Source: Spongilla lacustris (Eukaryota > Porifera > Demospongiae > Spongillida > Spongillidae). From it: a stretch of DNA of 64,000 nt. This document shows positions 44,531 to 55,468 of this stretch, one piece after another. A program made the translations under genes and the position numbers. Position 1 is the first letter of the stretch; each line of letters starts with the position of its first letter. The stretch covers positions 7,061,151-7,125,150 of the forward strand of contig OX442426.1 of NCBI GenBank assembly GCA_949361645.1. Direction: 5' to 3'. A model generated the notes under the pieces. It was not told the DNA's origin, made no database searches, and saw only the letters and a list, made by a program, of their open reading frames with translations.

Positions 44531-47500
44531 ACTTATTAGTCGTGGTCACACCCCCAGTGTTCAAAATCCACTCATAGCGTTGGGTCCCCAGTTGGCACAG
44601 AGACACACCTACTCTGTGGGTACAAGGAACAGTTCACACTTTGCCTCAATGTGCTTTGCAACTCACAAGGATGGCATAGTTCAGCTTGTAAGTACTTATT
44701 AGTCGTGGTAACACCCCCAGTGTTTAAAATCCACCCATAGCGTTGGGTCACCAGTAGGCACAGAGACACACCTACTCTGTGGGTACAAGGAACAGCTCAC
44801 ACTTTGTCTCAATGTGCTTTGCAACTCACAAGAATGGCATAGGTCAGCTTGTAAGTACTTATTAGTCGTGGTCACACCCCCAGTGTTCAAAATCCACTCA
44901 TAGCGTTGGGTCACCAGTAGGCACAGAGACACACCTATTCTGTGGGTACAAGGAACAGCTCACACTTTGCCTCAATGTGCTTTGCAACTCACAAGAATGG
45001 CATAGGTCAGCTTGTAAGTACTTATTAGTCGTGGTCACACCCCCAGTGTTTAAAATCCACCCATAGCGTTGGGTCACCAGTAGGCACAGAGACACACCTA
45101 TTCTGTGGGTACAAGGAACAGCTCACACTTTGCCTCAATGTGCTTTGCAACTCACAAGAATGGCATAGTTCAGCTTGTAAGTACTTATTAGTCGTGGTCA
45201 CACCCCCAGTGTTCAAAATCCACTCATAGCGTTGGGTCCCCAGTTGGCACAGAAACACACCTACTCTGTGGGTACAAGGAACAGCTCACACTTTGTCTCA
45301 ATGTGCTTTGCAACTCACAAGAATGGCATAGTTCAGCTTGTAAGTACTTATTAGTCGTGGTCACACCCCCAGTGTTCAAAATCCACCCATAGCGTTGGGT
45401 CACCAGTAGGCACAGAGACACACCTACTCTGTGGGTACAAGGAACAGCTCACACTTTGTCTCAATGTGCTTTGCAACTCACAAGAATGGCATAGGTCAGC
45501 TTGTAAGTACTTATTAGTCGTGGTCACACCCCCAGTGTTTAAAATCCACCCATAGCGTTGGGTCACCAGTAGGCACAGAGACACACCTATTCTGTGGGTA
45601 CAAGGAACAGCTCACACTTTGCCTCAATGTGCTTTGCAACTCACAAGAATGGCATAGTTCAGCTTGTAAGTACTTATTAGTCGTGGTCACACCCCCAGTG
45701 TTCAAAATCCACTCATAGCGTTGGGTCCCCAGTTGGCACAGAAACACACCTACTCTGTGGGTACAAGGAACAGCTCACACTTTGTCTCAATGTGCTTTGC
45801 AACTCACAAGAATGGCATAGTTCAGCTTGTAAGTACTTATTAGTCGTGGTCACACCCCCAGTGTTCAAAATCCACCCATAGCGTTGGGTCACCAGTAGGC
45901 ACAGAGACACACCTACTCTGTGGGTACAAGGAACAGCTCACACTTTGTCTCAATGTGCTTTGCAACTCACAAGAATGGCATAGGTCAGCTTGTAAGTACT
46001 TATTAGTCGTGGTCACACCCCCAGTGTTTAAAATCCACTCATAGCGTTGGGTCCCCAGTTGGCACAGAGACACACCTACTCTGTGGGTACAAGGAACAGC
46101 TCACACTTTGCCTCAATGTGCTTTGCAACTCACAAGAATGGCATAGTTCAGCTTGTAAGTACTTATTAGTCGTGGTCACACCCCCAGTGTTCAAAATCCA
46201 CTCATAGCGTTGGGTCCCCAGTTGGCACAGAGACACACCTACTCTGTGGGTACAAGGAACAGCTCACACTTTGTCTCAATGTGCTTTGCAACTCACAAGA
46301 ATGGCATAGTTCAGCTTGTAAGTACTTATTAGTCGTGGTCACACCCCCAGTGTTCAAAATCCACCCATAGCGTTGGGTCCCCAGTAGGCACAGAGACACA
46401 CCTACTCTGTGGGTACAAGGAACAGCTCACACTTTGCCTCAATGTGCTTTGCAACTCACAAGAATGGCATCGGTCAGCTTGTAAGTACTTATTAGTCGTG
46501 GTCACACCCCCAGTGTTCAAAATCCACTCATAGCGTTGGGTCCCCAGTTGGCACAGAGACACACCTACTCTGTGGGTACAAGGAACAGTTCACACTTTGC
46601 CTCAATGTGCTTTGCAACTCACAAGGATGGCATAGTTCAGCTTGTAAGTACTTATTAGTCGTGGTAACACCCCCAGTGTTTAAAATCCACCCATAGCGTT
46701 GGGTCACCAGTAGGCACAGAGACACACCTACTCTGTGGGTACAAGGAACAGCTCACACTTTGTCTCAATGTGCTTTGCAACTCACAAGAATGGCATAGGT
46801 CAGCTTGTAAGTACTTATTAGTCGTGGTCACACCCCCAGTGTTTAAAATCCACTCATAGCGTTGGGTCACCAGTAGGCACAGAGACACACCTACTCTGTG
46901 GGTACAAGGAACAGCTCACACTTTGCCTCAATGTGCTTTGCAACTCACAAGAATGGCATAGTTCAGCTTGTAAGTACTTATTAGTCGTGGTCACACCCCC
47001 AGTGTTCAAAATCCACTCATAGCGTTGGGTCCCCAGTCGGCACAGAGACACAACTACTCTGTGGGTACAAGGAACAGCTCACACTTTGTCTCAATGTGCT
47101 TTGCAACTCACAAGAATGGCATAGTTCAGCTTGTAAGTACTTATTAGTCGTGGTCACACCCCCAGTGTTCAAAATCCACCCATAGCGTTGGGTCACCAGT
47201 AGGCACAGAGACACACCTACTCTGTGGGTACAAGGAACAGCTCACACTTTGTCTCAATGTGCTTTGCAACTCACAAGAATGGCATAGGTCAGCTTGTAAG
47301 TACTTATTAGTCGTGGTCACACCCCCAGTGGTTAAAATCCACCCATAGCGTTGGGTCACCAGTAGGCACAGAGACACACCTACTCTGTGGGTACAAGGAA
47401 CAGCTCACACTTTGTCTCAATGTGCTTTGCAACTTACAAGAATGGCATAGGTCAGCTTGTAAGTACTTATTAGTCGTGGTCACACCCCCAGTGGTTAAAA

Positions 47501-49095
47501 TCCACCCATAGCGTTGGGTCACCAGTAGGCACAGAGACACACCTACTCTGTGGGTACAAGGAACAGCTCACACTTTGTCTCAATGTGCTTTGCAACTCAC
47601 AAGAATGGCATAGTTCAGCTTGTAAGTACTTATTAGTCGTGGTCACACCACCAGTGTTCAAAATCCACTCATAGCGTTGGGTCCCCAGTTGGCACAGAGA
47701 CACACCTACTCTGTGGGTACAAGGAACAGTTCACACTTTGCCTCAATGTGCTTTGCAACTCACAAGGATGGCATAGTTCAGCTTGTAAGTACTTATTAGT
47801 CGTGGTAACACCCCCAGTGTTTAAAATCCACCCATAGCGTTGGGTCACCAGTAGGCACAGAGACACACCTACTCTGTGGGTACAAGGAACAGCTCACACT
47901 TTGTCTCAATGTGCTTTGCAACTCACAAGAATGGCATAGGTCAGCTTGTAAGTACTTATTAGTCGTGGTCACACCCCCAGTGTTTAAAATCCACTCATAG
48001 CGTTGGGTCACCAGTAGGCACAGAGACACACCTACTCTGTGGGTACAAGGAACAGCTCACACTTTGCCTCAATGTGCTTTGCAACTCACAAGAATGGCAT
48101 AGTTCAGCTTGTAAGTACTTATTAGTCGTGGTCACACCCCCAGTGTTCAAAATCCACTCATAGCGTTGGGTCCCCAGTTGGCACAGAGACACACCTACTC
48201 TGTGGGTACAAGGAACAGCTCACACTTTGTCTCAATGTGCTTTGCAACTCACAAGAATGGCATAGTTCAGCTTGTAAGTACTTATTAGTCGTGGTCACAC
48301 CCCCAGTGTTTAAAATCCACCCATAGCGTTGGGTCACCAGTAGGCACAGAGACACACCTACTCTGTGGGTACAAGGAACAGCTCACACTTTGACTCAATG
48401 TGCTTTGCAACTCAAGAATGGCATAGTTCAGCTTGTAAGTACTTATTAGTCGTGGTCACACCCCCAGTGTTCAAAATCCACCCATAGCGTTGGGTCCCCA
48501 GTAGGCACAGAGACACACCTACTCTGTGGGTAGAAGGAACAGCTCACACTTTGCCTCAATGTGCTTTGCAACTCACAAGAATGGCATAGTTCAGCTTGTA
48601 AGTACTTATTAGTCGTGGTCACACCCCCAATGTTCAAAATCCACTCATAGCGTTGGGTCACCAGTTGGCACAGAGACACACCTACTCTGTGGGTACAAGG
48701 AACAGCTCACACTTTGCCTCAATGTGCTTTGCAACTCACAAGAATGGCATACATGTAGGTCAGCTTGTAAGTACTTATTAGTCGTGGTCACACCCCCAGT
48801 GTTCAAAATCCACTCATAGCGTTGGGTCCCCAGTTGGCAGAGACACACCTACTCTGTGGGTACAAGGAACAGCTCACACTTTGTCTCAATGTGCTTTGCA
48901 ACTCACAAGAATGGCATAGTAAGTACTTATTAGTCGTGGTCACACCCCCAGTGTTTAAAATTCACCCATAGCGTTGGGTCACCAGTAGGCACAGAGACAC
49001 ACCTACTCTGTGGGTACAAGGAACAGCTCACACTTTGCCTCAATATGCTTTGCAACTCACAAGAATGACATCCATCTCCATAGGTCAGCTTAGCT
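44531..49095. repeat. 163-bp satellite array, ~28 units
   Basis: An exact 163-bp period through most of the array. The unit contains GTAAGTACTTATTAGTCGTG, CACCCCCAGTGTTCAAAATC, ATAGCGTTGGGTCCCCAGTT, CTACTCTGTGGGTACAAGGA and TGCAACTCACAAGAATGGCA. Unit variants recur at multiples of the period: a variant with GGTAACACC and AACAGTTCACAC is at about 44630, 46586 and 47727, that is 12 and then 7 units apart, which shows higher-order duplication. The last unit (49075-49220) is diverged like those at 40185-41090. Minus-strand open frames of 65-77 codons in each unit are periodicity artefacts. Confidence 0.95.
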
Positions 49096-49309
49096 TGTAA
49101 GTACTTATTAGTTGTGGACACGCTCCCAGCTGGTCCAGTGTTCAGGATCCGCGCCTGATGTTGTGTCCGTGGTTGGCACAGGTACACATCTACCCTGTGA
49201 CTACATAGTACAGCTCAAGATCACGGCGAAGCAACTCCATATAACAGTGTTTACGTTCACGATCTATTAAGCGCGCGCTTCTGCGCCCGCCGCGTGAGGA
49301 ATGTTAAAC

Positions 49310-49590
49310 CTATTCATTTTAAAATGTGCGGCTGAGGAATGTGGGGCTAACTTCCACACGGTTCACCTCCCCCCCCGGCTCATTGAATCGGCCAAAGGCG
49401 GACAGCACCCCCCCCCCCCCCTCCCCCCCCGCTCGTTGAATCGGCCGAAGGCGGACAGCTATCATTAACAACGCCCCCTTTTCTGAAATCCTGGATCCGC
49501 CCCCTGGTTTGGGGGGGGGCGCCGTTCTCGTCTGTGCCCCCCCTGCCATAAAGTAGCCAGGCCGCCACTGGCGCGCAAGGGTAGGACCAT
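49310..49590. repeat. Dispersed repeat with poly(C) runs and CCGCCACTG end
   Basis: Contains AATCGGCC-AAGGCGGACAGC twice with poly(C) runs between, and ends GCCAGGCCGCCACTGGCGCG. Related in inverted orientation to 38075-38345 and in motif to 35240-35625. Confidence 0.6.
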
Positions 49591-50094
49591 TCATAAGTGA
49601 GTTCTGTTCAGTGCATGCATGGTTGCTCCTCTATCAACGGGAATATCCTTCACAAATGCGTGTCCACTGGTGGTCCCCACCTGCAGAGCAAACCAGGTGC
49701 TGCATGTTCATTCAAGTTGCACTGGTAACCCCATAACTCATGTCTCTCTCATGACAGAGCATCCTTGGAACTAACCCCATAGTAGTTGCTACAACGCTTT
49801 GTTGTTGACATGGCTACAAGCACTGCTGCTCAGGGGAAGGTATATGGTTTTCATTCAAATATGTATGACTGCCAGTTGTGAGCTGTTCTTGGCCAATGTT
49901 ATTAGGTGGAGATGGAGAAGAGGAAAGGGAACACCATCCTACCAGGATGAGGAGTGGACCACTCTGGAAGGGTGGGTGTATGTGTATGTTAGTGTGTGCC
50001 ATGTCCCACGGATATGTTGCCGAGTTATCTATACAGGTGTGATGTTGTGCTTGCTATCTCCTCCTTTGCTTGTCCTCTTCCCTCCTGTCTCATC

Positions 50095-50695
50095 CTCTCT
50101 TCTCCCTTCCCTTCTCCCTTCACCTCCTTCTCTCCTCCCTTCACCTCCCCCCTCCTCCCTTCACCTCCCCCCTCCTCCCTTCACCTCCCCCCTCCTCCCT
50201 TCACCTCCCCCCTCCTCCCTTCACCTCCCCCCTCCTCCCTTCACCTCCCCCCTCCTCCCTTCACCTCCCCCCTCCTCCCTTCACCTCCCCCCTCCTCCCT
50301 TCACCTCCCATCCTCCCCTCCCCACCTCCCTTCACCTCCTCCCCCTTCTTCCTTCCCCTCCTCTCCCCTTCCCTTCTCCATTCCTCTCCTCTCATATTTC
50401 TCTTCTCCCTTCCCCTCCTCTCCCCCTTCACTTATCCCTTCCCATCCTCCCTTCCTCTCCCCCTTCTCCCTTCCCATCCTTCCTTCACCTCCCCTCCTCC
50501 CTTCACCTCCCATCCTCCGATCACCTCCCTTCCCCTCCTCCCCCTTCTCTTCTTTCTTCCCTTCCTCTCCCCATCCTCCCATTCCATCCTCCCTTCATCT
50601 CCTCTCCCCTTCTCTTCTCCCTTCCCCTCCTCCCTTCACTTCCCATCCTCCTTCACCTCCCTTCCTCCCTTCACCTCCCATCGTCCTCCCTCACA
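50095..50695. repeat. Polypyrimidine minisatellite, 19-bp unit CTCCTCCCTTCACCTCCCC
   Basis: Near-perfect 19-bp units at 50135-50310, then irregular C/T-only sequence up to the acceptor-like ACAG at 50696. It lies within an intron of the Ldh_2 remnant. Confidence 0.95.
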
Positions 50696-50946
50696 GCTGG
50701 ATATAATGGACATACAGTTTGGCCATGATGGTAGACCTATTCTGTGCTGTACTCAGTGGTGGTCCTTTTGCACACCACTTATGAAAATGGCAAGCAATCT
50801 GGTAAGCATCTTTGGTGTGAGTGGCCAATTGCTACAGACATTTAAGGTGATTAATCCTGATCCCTTTGTTACTGGCTTTGGAGAACGCATGCGTACCTTC
50901 AGTCAAGAGAAGAGGGCTTTGAATCATGTGAGGATAGTTTCATGAT

Positions 50947-50972
50947 GGGGGGGGGGGGGGGGGGGGGGGGTG
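50947..50972. repeat. Poly(G) tract
   Basis: About 25 G following the FGERM block of the Ldh_2 remnant. Confidence 0.9.
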
Positions 50973-51477
50973 CTATGCTTAGGTTGATCCTGATAAACCA
51001 ATTTTGGTAGCTGGTAATCCATAGCAGTTTAATGAAAAGCGTGTTAGGCATTAGAAAATGGCATTAAATATCATGATGCTCTGGTTGGAGCCAGGGTAAG
51101 GGCATTTGTGGTCTGAGCATAATATGTTGTTCCTTCACTACTAATACCTCCTCTCCTCCATTACCACTTCTTTTATAGGGGTCCCCTCGCCTTTCAAAAT
51201 AACCTGGCTGAGAGACTGGGTGTTGCCTACATGCCAGTTCAGATACTTAGCTGTCTAAAAGAAACATTATTATGTGATTTAATGATGATAGCAAGTGAGC
51301 AGATCAAACTGTCTTATACTGCTGTAATGTGATGCACTATATTGTATTCCAAGATTGCCCTTGTTTGCTCTCATGCATGCAACGTATAAGTAGGAATCCG
51401 CCGGGGGGAAAAAAGGAGTGAAACAAGATATAAAAATTTAATTAAAATAAAATTGGTGATGTAGGATTTGTAGACAG

Positions 51478-51670
51478 CAATTGAGTAAAAAGTAAGGAAA
51501 CAAGGAATTACGGATATTATGCATTCTTTAAATTATAAATATTACAGACCTACATTATTTAGCAAATATACCTGCCTGAAATTCTGTGCTAAATGTAGGT
51601 ATGTAATATTTATAATTTAAAGAATGCATAATATCCGTAATTCCTTGTTTCCTTCCTTTTTACTCAATTG
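51478..51670. mobile_element. Foldback MITE at the segmental-duplication breakpoint
   Basis: The left arm starts CAATTGAGTAAAAAGTAAGG and runs through ACGGATATTATGCATTC to CCTACA. The right arm is the near-perfect reverse complement, ending CTTTTTACTCAATTG at 51670. The arms are about 77 bp around a ~40-bp centre. Homology to the NECAP locus begins three to four bases after its right end. Confidence 0.9.
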
Positions 51671-51892
51671 CATAAAGCCATCAACTGGTGTGTAGAGGGT
51701 GTGGTCATCAGCTGGTGTGTATATGTGTGTGTGTTTAAATGTATAGTGAGGCAGGTTACATGTGTATCTCACATTTGCTATTTGCAAGTAGGCGTTCATA
51801 GTTTTTTAGCATCTCTTTGGAAAAGTGTGGAGTGCTTTGCTGAGCTCATATGCAAGTTTGCCAACTGCACTCATTGGCTCCCATTTGTGCTG

Positions 51893-51893
51893 T

Positions 51894-51970
<77 letters not shown>

Positions 51971-51998
51971 TGTGTGTGCGTGTGTTGTGTGTGTGTGT
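51893..51998. repeat. (TG)n microsatellite, expanded relative to copy 1
   Basis: About 50 TG dinucleotides with a few GAG interruptions. The corresponding tract at 27864-27920 is shorter and interrupted by TTG. Confidence 0.95.
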
Positions 51999-52028
51999 GT
52001 CTTTAACTTTATCACTTCTATTTTCCAG

Positions 52029-52482
52029 GGCCTAGCACAGGGGGCATTGTGTTACCCCTACCTCCTCCCTCCTCCACTCCTCATGTGCCTCCTCCCCAGG
52101 CCACGGCAGCAGCTAAGGACGACTGGGGTGACTTTATGTATGTCCAAATGTGTGTGATGTGTGTACATGTTTTTGTGTATATTTACATGTGTATGTATGT
52201 GTGTAATATACAGATGTGTAGTGGTGCATGTTGTGATGTGTGCGTGTGTGTGGCTTGATAAAGGAGGTCACAAACAGAAGAAGCATTATGTGTAGAAGTT
52301 ATTCATTTGCATGTAAATGTATTTGTGTGTTTCATTTTAAGTTTCTGTAATGATACCAGGCCTGCACATATGTACACATACAAGTTTTGCCTTAGTGTAT
52401 TATTGTTGTTGTTGCTTTCAGGACTGGTCCATCGACCTCTGGTCCACCTACCTCATCAGGGAACAAATGGGTTCAGTTTTGA
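52029..52482 (+). pseudogene. Orphan copy of the last two NECAP exons
   Basis: 52029-52137 (acceptor TTTTCCAG, donor GTATGT) and 52422-52482 are near-identical to NECAP exons 7 and 8. They read in frame [16 protein letters not shown], then DDWGDFM, and end NKWVQF-stop. The PHear domain and all earlier exons are missing: the duplication starts inside exon 6 next to a foldback element. Upstream lies the Ldh_2 remnant, so there is no NECAP start here. It might be spliced onto another transcript, but a dead fragment is more likely. Confidence 0.85.
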
Positions 52483-53139
52483 ATATAGCACGGAGTTGGG
52501 TGTACATCTTTTGTGTTTCCTTGGCAGCAAAAAACAACTTACATTTGTGTTTGTGGTTAGATGGTGATATGTATACTTGGTGTGTGATGATGTGGTATTT
52601 GAACAGCCATACATGTACATGTATCTTTTGAAATCTAAATGTGCATATGTCTGCATGGACTTGCCAAGTAGTCTCACATCTCCATTATAAATTTGGATAT
52701 TAGCTCTAGTTATCAATGAAGAGAGGTCTAGGTACCTACTAGGTAGGTCTACTAGTTAACTATCATAACTATCATCTGATTGATCAGCTGCAGTACAGTA
52801 AAGGCAACTGACTACCAGAGAAAATCAATCAAGACTTTTAAAACCATGATGATCCTTATTTCTAGCTCCCTGTTTTAACACATGGACATTAATTGTTATG
52901 GAGGCAAATCAGTTACAACTGGGCAATATAGCTAGTAAAACCTTCTTATTCGAATTCCACAAGGATAATGACATCCTTTTAAAATACATGTAAGTCCATA
53001 CATTAAAAAGGCTATTATGGTAACCTTTTATACCCTGGCCCCGTGCAGCGCAGTAGCATGATGTTTTTTTTTAATATTCGGCCTACAGTAAGCCAAACGA
53101 AAGCCCCCAGAAGCATGCATAATTTAGGTATAGATTATG

Positions 53140-53345
53140 TAGACAGGGATTGGAAACGGGGTCACGTGCACGCCAATTATATATATATATATATATATTA
53201 TCACTGCTCGGCGCTCATTATTTATTTTGCCTCATACCAACACTCCCTGGCGTAGTCCATAGGCCAGTTCTATCGCCGCAAAATGTGTGCACTAGATCAG
53301 ACAGTCACTACTCACTAGAGGATGAAACCTTCAAACCCCGTTAAC
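53140..53345. mobile_element. Insertion specific to copy 2, possibly a MITE relative of 23661-24509
   Basis: Starts with GGGATTGGAAACGG then GGTCACGTGC, the same terminus (GGGATTGGAAACGG, then ATCACGTGC on the other strand) as the MITE at 23661-24509. It contains an AT microsatellite at 53179-53200. Copy 1 lacks it. Confidence 0.4.
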
Positions 53346-53358
53346 ACTACACACACAT

Positions 53359-53514
53359 CGGTGCAAATATTAATTTGGATCAAAAATGCTACTTATATTT
53401 AATGGACCAAATATGGCCCCATATATGTTCCAAATGTGCATATTTGGAACATATATGGGGCCATATTTGGTCCATTAAATATAAGTAGCATTTTTGATCC
53501 AAATATTTGCACCG
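53359..53514. mobile_element. 156-bp near-perfect palindrome (foldback element)
   Basis: The left arm CGGTGCAAATATTAATTTGG... reaches GGAACATATATGG-type sequence, and the right arm returns to ...CCAAATATTTGCACCG with only one or two mismatches. The arms are about 75 bp and the centre is GTGC. It is absent from the corresponding place in copy 1 (about 29180). Confidence 0.95.
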
Positions 53515-54125
53515 TTGGGTGTGTAAACTGAAAAGTTACGCCCAGGACTTATATTAATAGAGTGTTCGGTTCGCTTAATTGGAGAAAGTAGGAAATCAAA
53601 TTTCAATTCAGCGTTTAGTTTCCCTGACCAAAGGTGAGCTCGACATATATGAAATTTATGCATGGGATTGATAAAAAGCCTAATACAGTGTATATGTTGA
53701 GTCTCTGTTTCACTGTAGATGATTCTCGTTATGGTGATGGTCGTGTGCATTGGCAGGATTTCGACTGCAGGTAAGGAGTATGTTAAAAACAGCATTCGCT
53801 ATAAATCTGTGGCGTACGAACGTATAAAAGAGCGAAATAGCCCGCGGAAGTTAAGGTAGCATGCAGGCGTGCGGAAATGTTGAAGCAGGTGCGCGGAAGA
53901 TTATGAATTGTTGCAAAGTGTCGAGGAACACACTACTGGGGCCCACACTAGAGAATGCTTAATCGATCACGCTGCTGGTATCTAATCTCCCGTTTCCACG
54001 CCAGACAAGAGGCACAACCAGCTAGCCAATTTATCACCCTCAAATCTCGACACAGACTATACAATAGACCGGGCCGCATGGCCCACGCACAAAGGATATT
54101 AGATAACACAGCATAATAGTCCGTC

Positions 54126-55468
54126 ACACCCCCTTCTCTGTGACGAATGTGACTGTCACTCTACTGGCTGTCACCTGCGGCTCGCGATCGCCCATCACAC
54201 TAGCTTCCTGTTATCTCTTTTTACTACAGTGCCTGCTCGCAGAACGGGAGATCGGAAAATAAGGCATATTCATCGGGAGTTAGGAAAACTACTTTGCCAA
54301 GGGGCGATTAATTTGATTCATCGCTACTGCATGATTGTTGGATTACTTAGCAAAACAACTTGTGTACATGTAGAGCAAAGGGACCGAATGTGGAACCACA
54401 GATAATAGAGTAATCTGATTGACCCACTAGTTGCTGGATACTATACTAAATATCCTCCATGAGCATTTGGCAAGCTAGGAGTGCAGCATTGTGCTCCTTT
54501 GCGACCTCCTGATTTCATTATAGCTTCCATGCGCTCTAATGCAGCTAGAGCTGGTTTTCGTTTTCTGCGTCGCTCTTCTTTCTCAGCTATCTAAATCCTC
54601 TTCATATCCTCCGCAGCCTTAAATTCATCGATCCATTGTGCTGAAGTCATGCACTGAGCTGAACCTTTCAAATGCTTAAATTGAGTACTTGTAGTAGGGA
54701 TAGCGTATGCGTTGTCCTGTGGATCTAAGCATTCTTCATCTGAGTTATCAGTGGTACTTTCTGAACTTTGAGGAGAGGTCCATTCTACATGATGCCATGA
54801 TTACATCATGGGGTCCAACCGTGTCTTCAGGAAGAGCATCTACCCCACGTAGTGGAGACAGGCCTGTCGTTTATTAGCCATATTAGGCAACCAGAGAATA
54901 GACGTTTCATTTTATAGCAGGTAGCACCCGCCCTCTCCCCAAAGCAAACGATGCGGTTGAAAGAAAGTTTATATACAACCCTTTGATGTGGTTGTTCCTT
55001 GTCCCATATACATTGAGGTACATGTAATGTTTGCCGAAAACTGATAAAACTTTTCCTATGGTTAGTATATTTGTAATCTATACGTTAAATTCTCTATCCA
55101 ACAATGTTTAAATTATCTCTCTAACATGCATAGTTTGTCTGCATCAGTCAAGGGAAGTTGGTTGTTCCTTAATACGTTCCTTTGCTCTACAATCTCACGC
55201 TCTCATGCATTTGATCTCACGCATACGGTTTCATTATCATTAATCGTGACCGAAGGTACAATATTAATGTACGGCGATCGCGATCGTAAATTGCATGCAC
55301 GCGTGCACGCAAATGAATAAGTCTACTTAGTTATATTGCACATGAGCGAGCGGAACAATGGCTGAAGAGAATGACGAAATTATAGTGTCCGACAAAGAGG
55401 AAAATAAGACAAGGCCTGGACCATCACAACGAGCTATATAAGTATGCAACAGGTAGGCCTATACAATG
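54126..55468. other. Intron sequence of copy 2 without homologue in copy 1, no gene recognised
   Basis: Between the end of duplicated sequence and the target duplication of the Mutator-like element. No domain-bearing frame is seen on either strand. Confidence 0.45.

Larger units (their letters stand above)
49628..51234 (+). pseudogene. Malate/L-lactate dehydrogenase-family (Ldh_2) gene remnant
   Basis: Ordered fragments match the NAD(P)-dependent malate/L-lactate dehydrogenase (Ldh_2) family. They are GISFTNACPLVVPT (about 49640-49685), SILGTNPIVVA (49758-49790), FVVDMATSTAAQGK ending at a donor (about 49800-49840), VEMEKRKGNTILPG (about 49906-49950), GYNGHTVW and MMVDLFCAVLSGGPF (about 50700-50775), FKVINPDPFVTGFGERM (50840-50893) and GVPLAFQNNLAERLGVAY (51180-51232). 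Lesions are a frameshift before FVVDMAT, TGA replacing the conserved Trp after LPG, a frameshift after GYNGH, and a stop in HHL-stop-KW. The intron between the LPG and GYNGH parts is a 600-bp polypyrimidine minisatellite. The N-terminal third is not seen; a dispersed repeat abuts the 5' side. Confidence 0.75.

Noticed and set aside
44572..49187. Dozens of 65-91 codon minus-strand frames (MSLCLLVTQRYGW...) as a gene family
   Set aside because: Each is the same frame of a 163-bp non-coding satellite. The period is not a multiple of three, and frames end at the same place in each unit.
49799..50945. 309- and 291-codon Ser/Pro/Leu-rich frames
   Set aside because: The bulk is the polypyrimidine minisatellite. 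The real coding signal here is the Ldh_2 remnant in short blocks in other frames.
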